Shown here piece by piece: positions 1-14,100 of a stretch of DNA of 64,000 nt (position 1 is the first letter of the stretch; the number at the start of each line of letters is the position of its first letter). The notes beneath the pieces are model-generated. The model made no database searches. It had not been told where the DNA came from and saw nothing but the letters and a program-made list of their open reading frames with translations. A program made the position numbers and the translations under genes. Source of the stretch: Balanoglossus misakiensis (taxonomy: Eukaryota; Hemichordata); assembly GCA_040954595.2 (NCBI GenBank), contig CM082579.2:2604001-2668000 (forward strand), given 5' to 3'.

Positions 1-348
1 TTGCTGCAATTATTTTATTTTCACATGCAGTAATGTCACAAGTAAGGTGAGTTTGCTGTGCACTCAGCCGATGGCCAACCTCCTGTTTGTGGCTGGGCCT
101 GTATCCTACCCCATGGCCCTGGATAGACAAAAGCCATTATATTAGGTCATTAAACTACCAGGGCCGGGTGTGGGTGAAGCCAGAGTGTGTAGTGTGAACT
201 CTACTCTGCGGGCGGGCTCAGGGCGCAATCCCCCCTACCACCCACGGAGCGAACACTCGGTATGTAGGCCAGGGGGTGTCCCAAATTTATTGCATTGCGT
301 GCACCGGTGTCTGTCTTGTTATAGTGATGCTTGGCTTTTCTCCTGTAG

Positions 349-1752
<1,404 letters not shown>

Positions 1753-2230
1753 TGCAAACTCTACTTAAACTTCATTATTACATCATTCACTTCAAGCCCT
1801 TTCACTGCTGTTTGTATTTTGTGCCTCAAATTTCTATTAAAAAATATCACATGCTAAGTACTTGTCTTTAAGAGATTCTAAATCCAGTTTGGAACTCAAA
1901 TTCAGCTGAGACATGAACTCCCCAATTGGCTGAATGCAGGTTCAAAAACGCTGTCGAACTGGGTTTTGTGATAAAAACTAGGAACAACGAAATGATGGTG
2001 TCTGGATTGAATTTTTAAGGCTTGGAAGCTAATACATACAATAATGAATTTGTTAAAAAATATGACAAATACCAAGAAAGGCAGTGAAAGGGGTAAACTT
2101 TTGAAGTTCCTTATGCCAAATGGAATTTTCTTTGTCTTTGTTGCACACATGTGTTGTCAGATAAGAGTACAACAGTCTAGGCTGATCCTCTTGTGGTTTC
2201 GAGAGAATAAATAAAATAATCATGATTGGT
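1753..2230 (+). other. 3'UTR of Smad1/5 with polyadenylation signals
   Basis: Noncoding sequence after the Smad stop. Overlapping AATAAA hexamers at 2206-2215 are the first good polyadenylation signals. A later AATAAA at 3331-3336, followed by T-rich sequence, is a possible distal site. Most of this UTR is taken up by a possible foldback element (1797-2092). Confidence 0.5.
1797..2092. mobile_element. Possible degenerate foldback MITE in the Smad 3'UTR
   Basis: Perfect 12-base terminal inverted repeats (CCCTTTCACTGC at 1797-1808, its complement at 2081-2092) enclose about 296 bases. A nested, weaker inverted repeat lies inside (a CCAGTTTGGA-type segment near 1884 against a TCGAACTGGG-type segment near 1954). 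The terminal sequence resembles that of the short element at 28789-28881. No transposase is present and no target duplication is clear. Confidence 0.35.
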
Positions 2231-4680
2231 GAAAATGTTTTGTAACGCAATGTAATGGCTAGTCGTGACCATTATTTCATGTTGTAGTGACAATTTTCCC
2301 CCCGGTGATGTCTTTTGCAGTTTCTGTGTCATGGCTGGTGGGTATTTCTCTTGTGTATTACAGCAAACTCAATGGTTTGAAAAAATAAGTGAAAAATAGT
2401 CGTCGAGTCGAGTGGAGTCTCCATTAATACTACTTAAGAAGTAATGTATAATTTTCTCCCTTTTCTGTTTCTCTACCGTGTTGTAAATCTTAGCCCTACC
2501 TTTGTATTTCAGTCATTAATCTGCCATGGAGAAACCTTCTCACAGGGTTAGCTTACTTAGACACGAAACAGTTAGTGTGTACCACTTAAAAAGCCCAGGT
2601 GCAATGTTGGTTCAATGTCAGGTTTGAAATACACACACTCATGTAAAACTTAGCATGTATGTATGGACAGTACTTAACAGTATTCTTTTTTCTTGTCCGT
2701 ACTGTGTCTGGTCCAGGTTCTGATCAAAGCTCTAAGACTTTCCACAAAACTCTGGTCACATCTGGTACTAAGATTTCAATATTGGTCAATTTTCTAGCAT
2801 GGTGGAAAATGCCAAATCACGTGTTGAATGGTGAGAAAAATAGTAATGGTACTTTTTTCTCTTGTCAAAATCTTTAGATACACAGTAGACGTTGTATTAT
2901 ATTTAGAACTGAGTTTTTTTTCTCGGCAACTGAAGTGTTACTTCTGTCACTGGGTAGATATATAATTGCTACTTTTTGAAGCTCAACTATCACTTATGAA
3001 TGTTTTGTACAACAGAAACGCATCAACCGGCAACAGGAATCACAATTCCACAAAGTTATCAGTTGAAACTGAACACCTCCTAAATCATACTTCTGAAGAA
3101 ACTTGCAGGTATATTTGACCATTGAATAAAAAGCTAAATTTTTGGTTCAGTGTTTGATCAATGCAGCAAACTGCCTGTTACTGGTTGATATGTTTTGGCT
3201 GTGAAAAAAGCAAACATTGGAAACAGTTTAACTGGTGGCTAAAAAATAAGATGTACTGTCCATCAGAATTTTTTTTATTATAAAAAGGTATAGCTTGTGA
3301 ACAGGCCTAAAGCCTAATTTTGGTCTGGAGAATAAACTTTTCTGTTTTGAACTCAAAATAGCCTCTTCGTATTTGTCATGTTGTTGTTACCCCTTCTGCA
3401 TTCAATACTTTGATTCCGTTCCGCTGGTATAGTTTAGTGGATTGGACCCTATTATTCATGAAAAAGGAGTGGGTGGAGTGAAACAGCTACAGTAACTGTT
3501 AAAATCATCTAGCATAGCACCGGGATCAGCAGTCAGAATGTATAAGCCACATTGCCATCAATGAAAAGTAAAGGGTCAGTGCCCAGTGCAGTCTTTTCTG
3601 AATGATTTTACTGGCATTGCCAGATTCATTCACTATCTAATACAGAAAGCAACTCGTATGGAAATACTAGGCATAGAATTAAAATAAAAAATCCACGCAG
3701 GGTATAAAAGAAAGAAATGGCGAAGAAACGACTGCAAATTATGAAAAGTACCCTTGATATGCGTTGAGTAGCACAGCCAATCGCAAGAAAAAAGAAAAGT
3801 GTATTTGTATTTTTCGGAGAGGGCGCTATTGCATAGTTTACATAGCTTTTGCATTCATTTTGTTTCAGGGTATATTCAGTCATTTCTTTCTTTTCTTATG
3901 AGAAGAGAGAGCATACCATGATCTAATGGTATAATATTTGCCAATACAAATTTGAATGATGGAGTTCTGTACTCTATAATAGTAAGAAACACATTACATG
4001 TCACATGTCATGTGCATATACAACCCAGGGTGTACAACTGAGTGTGCAAGTACATGAAGCACACAAGACGCATGCAAACAATTATCTGGGGAGATGGTTT
4101 AGCAGGGAATGTGGACTTAAACTTTCTGACTGATTTGGTCGCCTATGGAAACCGCGGAGAAAGCGCGCAAGCCAAGGCTTGTCATAGATCCTAGGGTCTC
4201 TCCAGGGTGTACGTTTCATCATGTTACATTTAACCTTTGACCCCGAATATACATAAAATCACATGCTCTCGTTTCAACACAACGCGGGAGACCCAATATG
4301 CAAGGTTCGACTGAGAAGAAGCCCAGACGAATCGGTGGACAATAGCGTCATTTGGACCAGTCTCAGTCTCACGTTTTAAATGGTAGGTCACATGGTTTTC
4401 ATTTTCACCTTTCTTGGGCTTCTTAGGTAGTCCAGTGCTGCCATCGCAACGGCAGAAAACGCCGATGTTCTTGAACGTCTGTCTTGTACGTGGGACGTGG
4501 CGTGTGTTGCTAAATTTAAATAAACAGAACGGTCGCTGGAAGAATTTTCATTTTGAACTTGCTCAAGCTCTGGTCTTGTTTTTTGTTTCCATGTTTCTCA
4601 CAACGAGAACAGATGTTTGCAGTTTATCTTTCTCCACGTGCTAGAACTTTTAGTTGACAATCATTGGCATGACAACGGCA
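2231..4680. other. Intergenic or distal UTR sequence, no gene seen
   Basis: AT-rich sequence without conserved open frames on either strand. CpG density rises from about 4140, ahead of the candidate promoter at 4687. Confidence 0.5.
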
Positions 4681-4686
4681 ACGTGC

Positions 4687-4694
4687 TATATATA
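4687..4694 (+). promoter_or_regulatory. Candidate TATA-box promoter
   Basis: A TATATATA box is followed directly by a CpG-containing segment (ACGGCGCGG), in a local CpG-richer stretch of about 4140-4780 that stands out from the surroundings. Initiation would be expected near 4715-4725. A strong CAG/GTGAGT splice donor follows at 5116/5117, so this may start a leader exon. Whether that leader joins the CAP-Gly/MTUS-like gene downstream or a noncoding transcript cannot be told. Confidence 0.35.
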
Positions 4695-4719
4695 TACGGC
4701 GCGGTCGATACATTTTACG

Positions 4720-5116
4720 TCTGACTTTCAAATTTAATTCACGGCGATACAATGGGCTTGGGTGATTTCAATGTTACGCCACACTATTACGATTCGCTAT
4801 TGTACTCACGTGCGTTTACATCAAGAAAGCAACTCGTATTACCAAGAAATAATAATATTACGAATATTAGGGATGTTCAATTTCAACGAGTGAAGTTTTG
4901 GGTTGCCTGAGGGGCTTTGCGAATCACAGGTCACCACTTTCTTCCTTACTAAACTATCAGGTAATAAAACTTCAGGCGAAAGAAGCGAACGCGTTTTTAT
5001 GGCTTCATCTTTAAAAGGAAGGGAAATTTAGATGTAAAGTGGTGAAAAACCTTTAATATTTCACTTATTTTTTCCCTAAAATTCTTTTGCGCATCCTTAT
5101 ATCAGGCGCAATACAG
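4720..5116 (+). other. Possible untranslated leader exon
   Basis: Sequence between the TATA-box candidate and a consensus donor (ACAG/GTGAGT). It has no long open frame. By position and strand it could be a 5'UTR exon spliced to the coding start exon near 19843, which would leave an intron of about 14.7 kb. Inference only. Confidence 0.25.
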
Positions 5117-8100
5117 GTGAGTACCTTCTGTGTTAACTTGTACAGATTTTGTGTTCATTGTTTGCTGTTTGTTTCAGTTTTTATTTCAATTTTGGTGTGG
5201 TTTTGAAAGTAGTTTGTGAGTTTGTCAGTCCCAAATCTCTCATGCACACAAATTGCAAGATTTGGTCAGAATATGTCATATTTTTCAACCTAACTCTTTG
5301 ATGACTGTAGTACATGTATATTCATATCACAAGATTTTAAATTTGCAAAGGTATATAAGCTTGTCATATTTTTTGTATTGGAGTACTGTTGATGTGCAAA
5401 TTTTACTCTTGCTCTTTGCTAAATAAAGATAAACTGCAGAAACGGCAAAGTTTCTGTTGACCGTCAGATTTTTATTTAGGCAGCATCAATTTTTGAACAT
5501 GTTCAATGCTCTTGTATGTTAAATGTGCCTTTGACTCCTGGTACACCGCCCTCTATCGGAGTAATGAAAGTTTCATGTACAAACAATGTTTGTCGTCATA
5601 TGATACAATATAAAGATATACACCATCTGTTTGTTATGGTGGGCATTGAATGAAAGCAAAGGGACGTGTGACTATTAAAGAAAAACATAATGTATACAGT
5701 ATTCAAATTAACTGAGAACTGAAAGTATGTGACTACACTAATTGTAATTGGCAAGCAGTAGGTAATTATTCATATAGTTCAGACATTTAAATATGTCACC
5801 TTGTTGCCAGATGAGTCATTTGCGATTAAAACGTTTCCTTGGTAACAACTATTGGATGACAGATTTTAATGGTGTATTGGCAGATGATGAATTCCCCCCT
5901 TGCAGTCTGGATAGTTGTGGTTGTATCCCGGTTGTATCAAGGGAGAGTTATCAGTGGCCTCACCCACCTTTCTATTATTAACAGCCTCAGTATGGTATTG
6001 CCTCTCATTTGCATATCAATTGCATTTTCATGTTTGCCTGAAATATTGACGCAACTTCCAACAGCATTGTTGTCTTAATTACTGCCTGGAATTGGAAGGT
6101 TTTCAAATACTGATGGTCGGATGACTATTTTCGAGCTGTACAGAAAGTCATGGAAGTAAGTCACATTGATCATTCTGATGTGGTTCTAATTTACACCTTT
6201 TTGAAGCTTGTTATATGGAAATTTATATTGGAATTATGTAAATATCACACTCAGCATAAGGTAATGTGGAGCCTCTGTGTTGTGGTTGTTAAGGGGATTT
6301 CATCAAGGTGTGTTAAACATTGACTGATCGAGGAGAAGTCAATTCTATTTGTGATGTAATACCAAAAACCTAGTATTTTATAAAGGATGTTATTTTTTCT
6401 GTATAATATATACAACATTTTTTCATCTTTGTCCATTTTATGAAATGAAAAGTGCACTTAACTATATTGTCGGCGCGAAATATGTACTTAAGTGCATGCA
6501 AAGCTATATCCGCAATTTACTCATGACTGAGTCTGATGAACCCAAGTTAACCTTTAAAAGTAAAATTACTGTAATACAGCTGGCTCTATGAAAGCAACTG
6601 TTGCAAAACCATTGACAGTACAATGATACACGTAACAGTTATGTTTTGCATGGGCTGTTTTAAAATTTTAAGTTGTAATTTACATATTGTCATGTTGATC
6701 ATTTGAGACCCACATTAGATTACTAATATACATGTACGGATAAATGCTGTGGATAGCAACATGTATCAGGCACAATTGTCCTAAAGCATTTAAGAAATAT
6801 AATCAATTGTCCTTGTGCTTTTGTAAGTTTTTTTTACCATATGAATAGCTTTTGATAAATGAGTTCCATATTTGCCTGATATAAAATAATTAAACCCCCC
6901 AGTAACATTGAAGGAGAGATTAATGATACTCTACAGGACAAATATTGGGTCAGGCAGATGAACACAATATGTCATCACCCAATAAATTGTATGAGAAAAA
7001 AGTCAAACACTGATAACTGTTAATCCATGGAAGCTTTCAGGAAGATATTTTCATGAAATACAAAGTAACATTGGACAGTTTGGTTAATTCTGTCTGTAAC
7101 ACGCCCTGCTAAGAGAAAATGAACACATAAATTTATGCATTTGGGTTCTGTCATAAAGATTCATCAATAATTGAGTCGGAATGAATTGTGTAAAATAAGA
7201 GATGGTAATAACATATATGCACTCTAGGGACCAGCTCAAAAATAATTATTTATGCTGAGTGGAATGTTGAAAAAACATGTAATTCATTGATAATAGTCAT
7301 ATTACAATATCGTTAGTAAGCAGAAATATTGTGGTTGTAGAAAGTGAGAGTCTATATCACTGTGATATGATGTACATTGTACCGGTATTTTTTAAAATCA
7401 TTTATGCAAAATTAATGCCCACCAGCAAATGTCATCAATTTGGAGACCATGGCAGGTGACCCACTTCAGTTTCTGACTGTTCAGAACACGTGAAATGTTC
7501 ACTAGTTAGCCTTAAGTGAAAGATCTTTAAAAAATGATAATTCCATAAATCTAGTACATTTCTATATGAGATGTGAAAGAATGACTGACATATAGGGTGT
7601 CTGCAAGGAAAGAAAATCTCTCAAGGAATGCTGCAGAAGTTAGAGAACAGCAGTCAATGAAAAGAGCATTGCGGCTGCAATGCGCAAATCGGAGGCCCGA
7701 ATCGTACAGAATTACTGCTCATGCTCAGTTCAGTAATATCATTCGTGATTCACCTCATTTGCATGTCAAAGCAGTGCGTGAAATGAGACGGATCAGCCCT
7801 CTAACAAGCGGTGTTGTACGTATCGCCTGAACAGTGTGGGTGCAGGAGGCTTTCTTTCATTTGGGAACTATAAGGCCCACTCACTTCAGTGGTACCATTC
7901 TGTAGTGAACTCTACCTAGTGTTTTACCCTGAGTTCAAAACGGACAATCACTTTTTCGCCTGTGAGATATTTTCTTAAGAAAAATCCTGACGGCTGTATT
8001 TTCACATCTGGAAGATACCTTGGATCTATTCACTTGGCTGAGTAAGTGTATGTTTAGCACTTTTCTTTTATATTGAAATAATTGTTGTTTAGTTGTTCTT

Positions 8101-11100
8101 GCTGTCATAACAGCTGCGTGTCCAACACACCGGTCTTTTATCGTGAGTGCAGATATAACCTAATGCATTGTAAGGCTTTATATGTTGCCACACTGTGACA
8201 ACTTCAGGCTGTAAATTTCAGTTTTATGACTTCTTATTGAATATATATTGAAGCCATGATTCTGAGCTGCTGCGCTGAATGTCAAAAAAAATAACAGGGT
8301 CAAATTATAGAGAACCTTCAGCTTTAAACCCGGATGGAATTTCACCTGTTTGATATGGATCTCATGCAGTCAGATTGTTCTGTTCTTTGACCTCCATGTT
8401 GAAGCCATGCTAGAATCGAGTAACACAGTAGCCGAGGAACACACCCCCTTCAGATAATTACATCTAAACAGCTCAAACATTAAACATATGGGTGTCAGAT
8501 TTCTTGCCGTACAAGTAGTATTTTACCTCATACAGGGGTACAAATATCAGATTGATATCAAAGGTCACAGAAAATTATTTTACCAAGGCATGTATGATAT
8601 GCTTTTGTATAATAATATTCAACTCTGTACTGATAAATTTGTAGCAGTTTTGGGATTTCAGATTGATGTACAGTTAACTCTTGCTGCTTCAGTAGCTTTC
8701 AATAGACGTAATGGCGGTGTTACATCACACACATGCCAACACATCACATTTTTTTATATCCTGCGTCTGAAGTCAACATGCCATACCATCCAGACAACAT
8801 ACAAGCGCTATGTAAACCAACAAGGTGTCTATTTATAGCAGTTGTGTTAATTTTTACACATTTTTTACAAGCTGGAAATATTGCTTTATTTTTAAAAAAT
8901 ATAGGATAAACAAGGCCGATTATTCCTTTCCAGGTATTTAATTTGAAGCAATGAAACCAAGATAACGAAGCACTACTAGTGAAAACGTCAATTCAATAAC
9001 TAGCGTGAATGGCAATATAATGTAAATGTAGTGTAATCCTCTTTGCCATATTGCATTTGTCAGTGTGAGATTAATGTCTGTAAAATTCAAATGTAGAGAT
9101 GGTAATATTGTAAGACTGACAATTTATTTGTAAAATTAATTGTTTTAAAATTATTTGTCAACAAGTAAGGGGGTTTATTCATTTATTTCTCTGCCATATT
9201 GCATGTGTTTATTTCATTGATAGCTTATACACATCTGTTGAATAGATCACATTAAAATTAGCCGCCATGATTCTGTCTGGCCTGGATTTTTGCCATTGTA
9301 TCAAATTATGTGAAACCTTTGAATCCTGATGTGAATTTGGTCAACAACTGCTCCAATTTTTTTGTGTGTGATGAATTTCAAATATTGTATTATATTTTGT
9401 GTGTGTGTTCAGTCAGATTAACATTTCTTTGGATCTGGGATGCTCGGTTCCCGCCCTCATTTTATCCATCACTAGTCATGTGGATCATTTTGTCCACTGA
9501 TCTTTAAGCCATTCGTCATGTTAGGAAAGCAATGGACAGACTCTCAGTTTGCCATGAATAATAATCGCTGCTCAAAAAGTCAATTTGTAGAAAACTTGAG
9601 TGACGGGGTTGTGACTAGTGTGTTCACTTCATTTACATTCAGAGTAGCGTAGCTTGACACTGATTGAACTGCCTACAACAAACCAGGTCAGATTTAAAAT
9701 AAAGTGGTCTCTATTATTATTTCCTCTGAAACTCCTACTTCCCACTGTTTGTCCATGGCCTTTGGCATATATTTTGGATACTTTCATTTCAAATATCAAA
9801 GTAAAGTTATGTATCTTGGCTAAAATAATTTATGATCCAAGTAAAGTGTAGATCTGTCATTAGCATATTAATTACTTTCTTGCATGTAAAGTCAGGATTG
9901 GTTCATTGAATTATCGCATTCAGAGACAAACTCAATGAATGACTCGTTCCAGTGATCAGAAACTGAAATCATTTTACGCCACCTGGTGACATGTGTCTCA
10001 TGCATGTGTAGAATATGCCTCAGAACAGAAAACTCACAAAGACTGTTTTCCATTGTGTCAGCACAGCCTGGCCATTGTACGCATGATGGGCATAATTCAA
10101 GAAATGTTGGTCAGTGAAGTTGATTACGTTGGTACACATGGTCGATTGTCAAGTTCACGACTGACCTGAGCAGTTGAAAACAAGCATTTGCATAATTGAT
10201 GTAACCACTTGGGTAGTATTGTGTGGTGGGTGGGCAAACAGTTTCCAACGAACACCCACAGACACCCCAACATGACCTCATTGGGTTAGATTACACCATT
10301 AAGCACCTAATGCTCTGACTGTGGTGAGGAAATTTCTAGGTCGCCATGGTATTTTCCATGCCGTACTAAATCCCAAATTTTTCATTCTACACCAAATGTT
10401 AAGTAGCCAGGTATGTACATATCCTCACATATTGCTATGCCCCTGCAGGTGTTGAAGCTGGCCTGTCAATTGATGGTTGCACTAGTGTACTTTGCTTTGG
10501 AACATGTCTATTGATTGGGTGATGAAATTACTCTCATATGTTATCTTCTGGAAATATAATTAGAAGGAGCTTCTCATTAAACTTTTGCCTAAAGACATCT
10601 TTTTCTCTTGTCTCTTGCTAATTTCACATGTCATAAATAATGGAGTGTTGGAGGCAACTGCCTCAATAGAGTCACTTGTGAAACTGTGAATATATAACAT
10701 GTATTTCAAGTGTTCAAGTAGTTTAAAGGGTCCTGTGAACTTCAAGTAGAGGTCACATCCTGAATACTCTTCTTTCAAGCATTTGATCATGAAACGCCTA
10801 TATACTATATTTTAGATTGTCATCATAATGATTATACACAATTTCCTGTATTATTTCGTATTCAGTACGAACATTTCAAACTATAGTATCCCACACATCT
10901 GAGATGAATTTACAAACAGAGCAAAATTAATCACAGTTAATTTGAAAATAGTGTATCTTAATAGAATTGTTGATAGTATAACTTACATGTAATAGCCAAA
11001 GCCATTATTCAAAATTGAAATTTGATGTGACTACGTAACAAATCTAGCCTAGGAGGCTGACGAAAGGAAACTGGATTTCCTAATTGTGATAATGGAAAGA

Positions 11101-14100
11101 TCAGTTTAAACCAAATTGAGATTCAGCACTTTACAGTCAAAATGGGTCAAAGCTATAATATGGAAATTCCATTAATCACGGCAGTAAGTGAACTGTTCTG
11201 GTGTTGCCTAGATACGTGAAGATGCTGGAGAGAAAGTGGATCACTTTTTATCAAACGCAAATGTTTCTCATTCCGAATGGGGTTTGCAGGTCAAAGAGGT
11301 CAGTGTCGGAAAGTAATCCTATCATAACTCAACTGTCAGGGGCTTCATATGACCAGGGGAAGTTCTTTATTGCCACATGGGTTGTGTGAGGTGTGCATGA
11401 CATGGTTAAAAATGCAAGATTTCTTGCCATGATGCAGGTCAGGTCACTTTGTATCTGTTTTCAGGTTTCAATACCAAAATGGCAATTTTTGACATAATTG
11501 GAGTTAGTAATGCTGCTGGGTGTGTCATCTAGAGTATGCAGATGTCCTTGATTCAATGATCACATGCGTACTGACATATCTTGTCAATATGATTTACAGT
11601 TGATGTTGTCATTACCATAATGTGTCAAATTGGCTCTGTATAGATGTTTAACCTAGTTAGGTCTATAGTCAATTTTACTTCTCTTATTTCACTTCCTCAG
11701 AAATAGAAATTAATTAAACAGAAATTAAGATTGAGTGTATGTCTAATTAACATGTATACTGAGACATTTATTCAGAGCTCTGAGTACTGAAGTAGTTGAC
11801 AGCTAGATAGTTCTACTGCCCAGTGCTTGCTAGCTGTGAATATTTTCCTTGAGATATGTTAACAAGGACATTTGCATGCAAGAAGCATCGTAGCTCAGTT
11901 GCAAACAGAAGTATTGAATTGCCCGGCAATACAATCAACAGATATTGGCAGTCGGTTAATTGGACACGTTAGCCCAGTGTAAAAAGAAAGAGAGACTGTA
12001 TACCCATATTTATGCAGAACAGACCAACCATTACATTACACGGACATCTAAAAATACCAAAATTTTATATGGCCTCAATACGATCTAATATTACAAGTAG
12101 TATCAAGTGAGAGAGAAGTACAGGCTTTACACTCGTGGACACTTTGCGTGTCAGGTAAGATCTGATTAATATTTTTCATTGTAATGTCACAATTTACAAG
12201 CGTTAAATGGCTGTCGGTTAATATTCAGAATGGTTGTGTTTGACCCTGAACCTATATCTGAATCATTCAATGGTGTTTTGTATTTGCTCATGTGTTCAGG
12301 TCACTGGTGAATATTTTTTGTACATGTATGATATTCAGTCTGACTGCGTTTATGAAATACTATCCTTGTAGCCATGCTGATGTACATGTGAGCATTCCGT
12401 ACATTTACCGGCATTTGCCAACACAGCGATGATGTAATACACTGGACGTCATATTCACATCCTCAAGACACTAATCTATTTCAGTCCCTGTATTAAACTG
12501 TTATACTTATTTGCATAAGACTAATTTCTTTCTGGGTATTTTTCATCGCACAGAACTGACAGTTGGTGGTTAAATACGTAATGCAATGACACATATTTCC
12601 TGATGCATTCCAGTATTTTTATAGGATTTGACGTTTTGGATTTTATGTCTGAGCATGACCTGCACGCTTCAGTCATGAATAATACAGACTGTACAATCAA
12701 GACAGACCGTTGTTGTACTGTATCATTTACATGTTACTGTCATGTGTAAATACACTGCAGTGTCTTGACATATTATAAGATCGCATATTTTTCTGACATT
12801 TTTATGTTTAAGCAAAATATATTACTCTGTAGAAGATGATAATTTTTGGAATTCAGCCAGTACATGGGAATAAATTGGCAAATAGTTTGGCAAGAGCCAA
12901 GTGCAACTATAGGTTACTACATTGAGAGCTAAAATTTAACCTTCAACTTGGCTGTATAACCATGACTTATTGAGGTTTTCTGGTCAACAACGATACTTTT
13001 GTGTCAAGGAAAAAATCTTCTGCACAACAGATGGATACTTGGAGACAATATTAGCTCACCTTGAAAACACTCCTATATCCTGGCAATGGAGAAAGACATT
13101 TTGTGATTTTTTTCAACTTATTCAAGGAAACGTCAGCAAGGTCATGTTTCTCTGCTCAAATTGCTGTCCCTAATTTAATTAAAGTTTGAAAGTGTGATAC
13201 TGGATGACACTATATTAGTATTATCATGTCTGTCAAATAGGGATGCTGCCTGGATAATGGCAGTTGCTGTCATGGTAACATGAAGACACCCGTGTTGACC
13301 AGGCAAATACAAAATAAGACTGATCAAACATACTGACTGCCAGTCTTTCAAGTTTCATGCAGTGCATGATGGGTACATACTTTGACCAAGTGTACTTTCT
13401 CCAGTTTATGTATTGAATAATATCGGCCAGTCCCACAGGGAACCCAGACATCTGCTTCTATGAACGAGGCTATAGACATTCTGTGGAATGAAGTGGTCAG
13501 CATTCTTATGATTCTAGTTATTGACCCTGGGGGGAGAGCAAAGATATAGTATGCTGTAGCTATTTTTTTCATCTCGGATGTTGAGATTTCAAATTTGTGA
13601 TCTTTGCAAAGTACAATGTATTTGTACTTAAAATAGGAATACACCGCCAATAAAAGAAGTAAATCTGTACACTGATTTCTATCTTGTCACTTCCAAATTT
13701 GCAAGAATTAATTAACATGACATTAATAGGTTATTTTTCCAGATCAATTACTTTGCTCCGGAATTTGATAATGCAGTAGTCAAATAGCATTCATTTACAT
13801 ATCTGCTCTGACATCCGGTTATTCAACTCAGTTATGTACTTACATTGTAGATGAATGGAAATTATTTCTGTATGTGGGGCAAAACGTGTTTGTTCAAGTT
13901 ATTATTGTATTGCGATTATAATTGTCATGTAATTACAAGTAATTAGCGAACAACAGTTTTTGTTATTGCCATCAATATAATTGCAGAAAAAATCCTGTGA
14001 ATGTAATTATTAGATACCAATGCACTTGATCTTAGTTGTCTGTTGATAGGGCAATGAAATATCTGTATGTGATTGTTTTCAATTTCATCTGTTCAGTGTC

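Noticed and set aside
7597-7830. Plus-strand 77-codon open frame
   Set aside because: It starts at GTG, has no similarity recognised, no splice signals and no transcript context.
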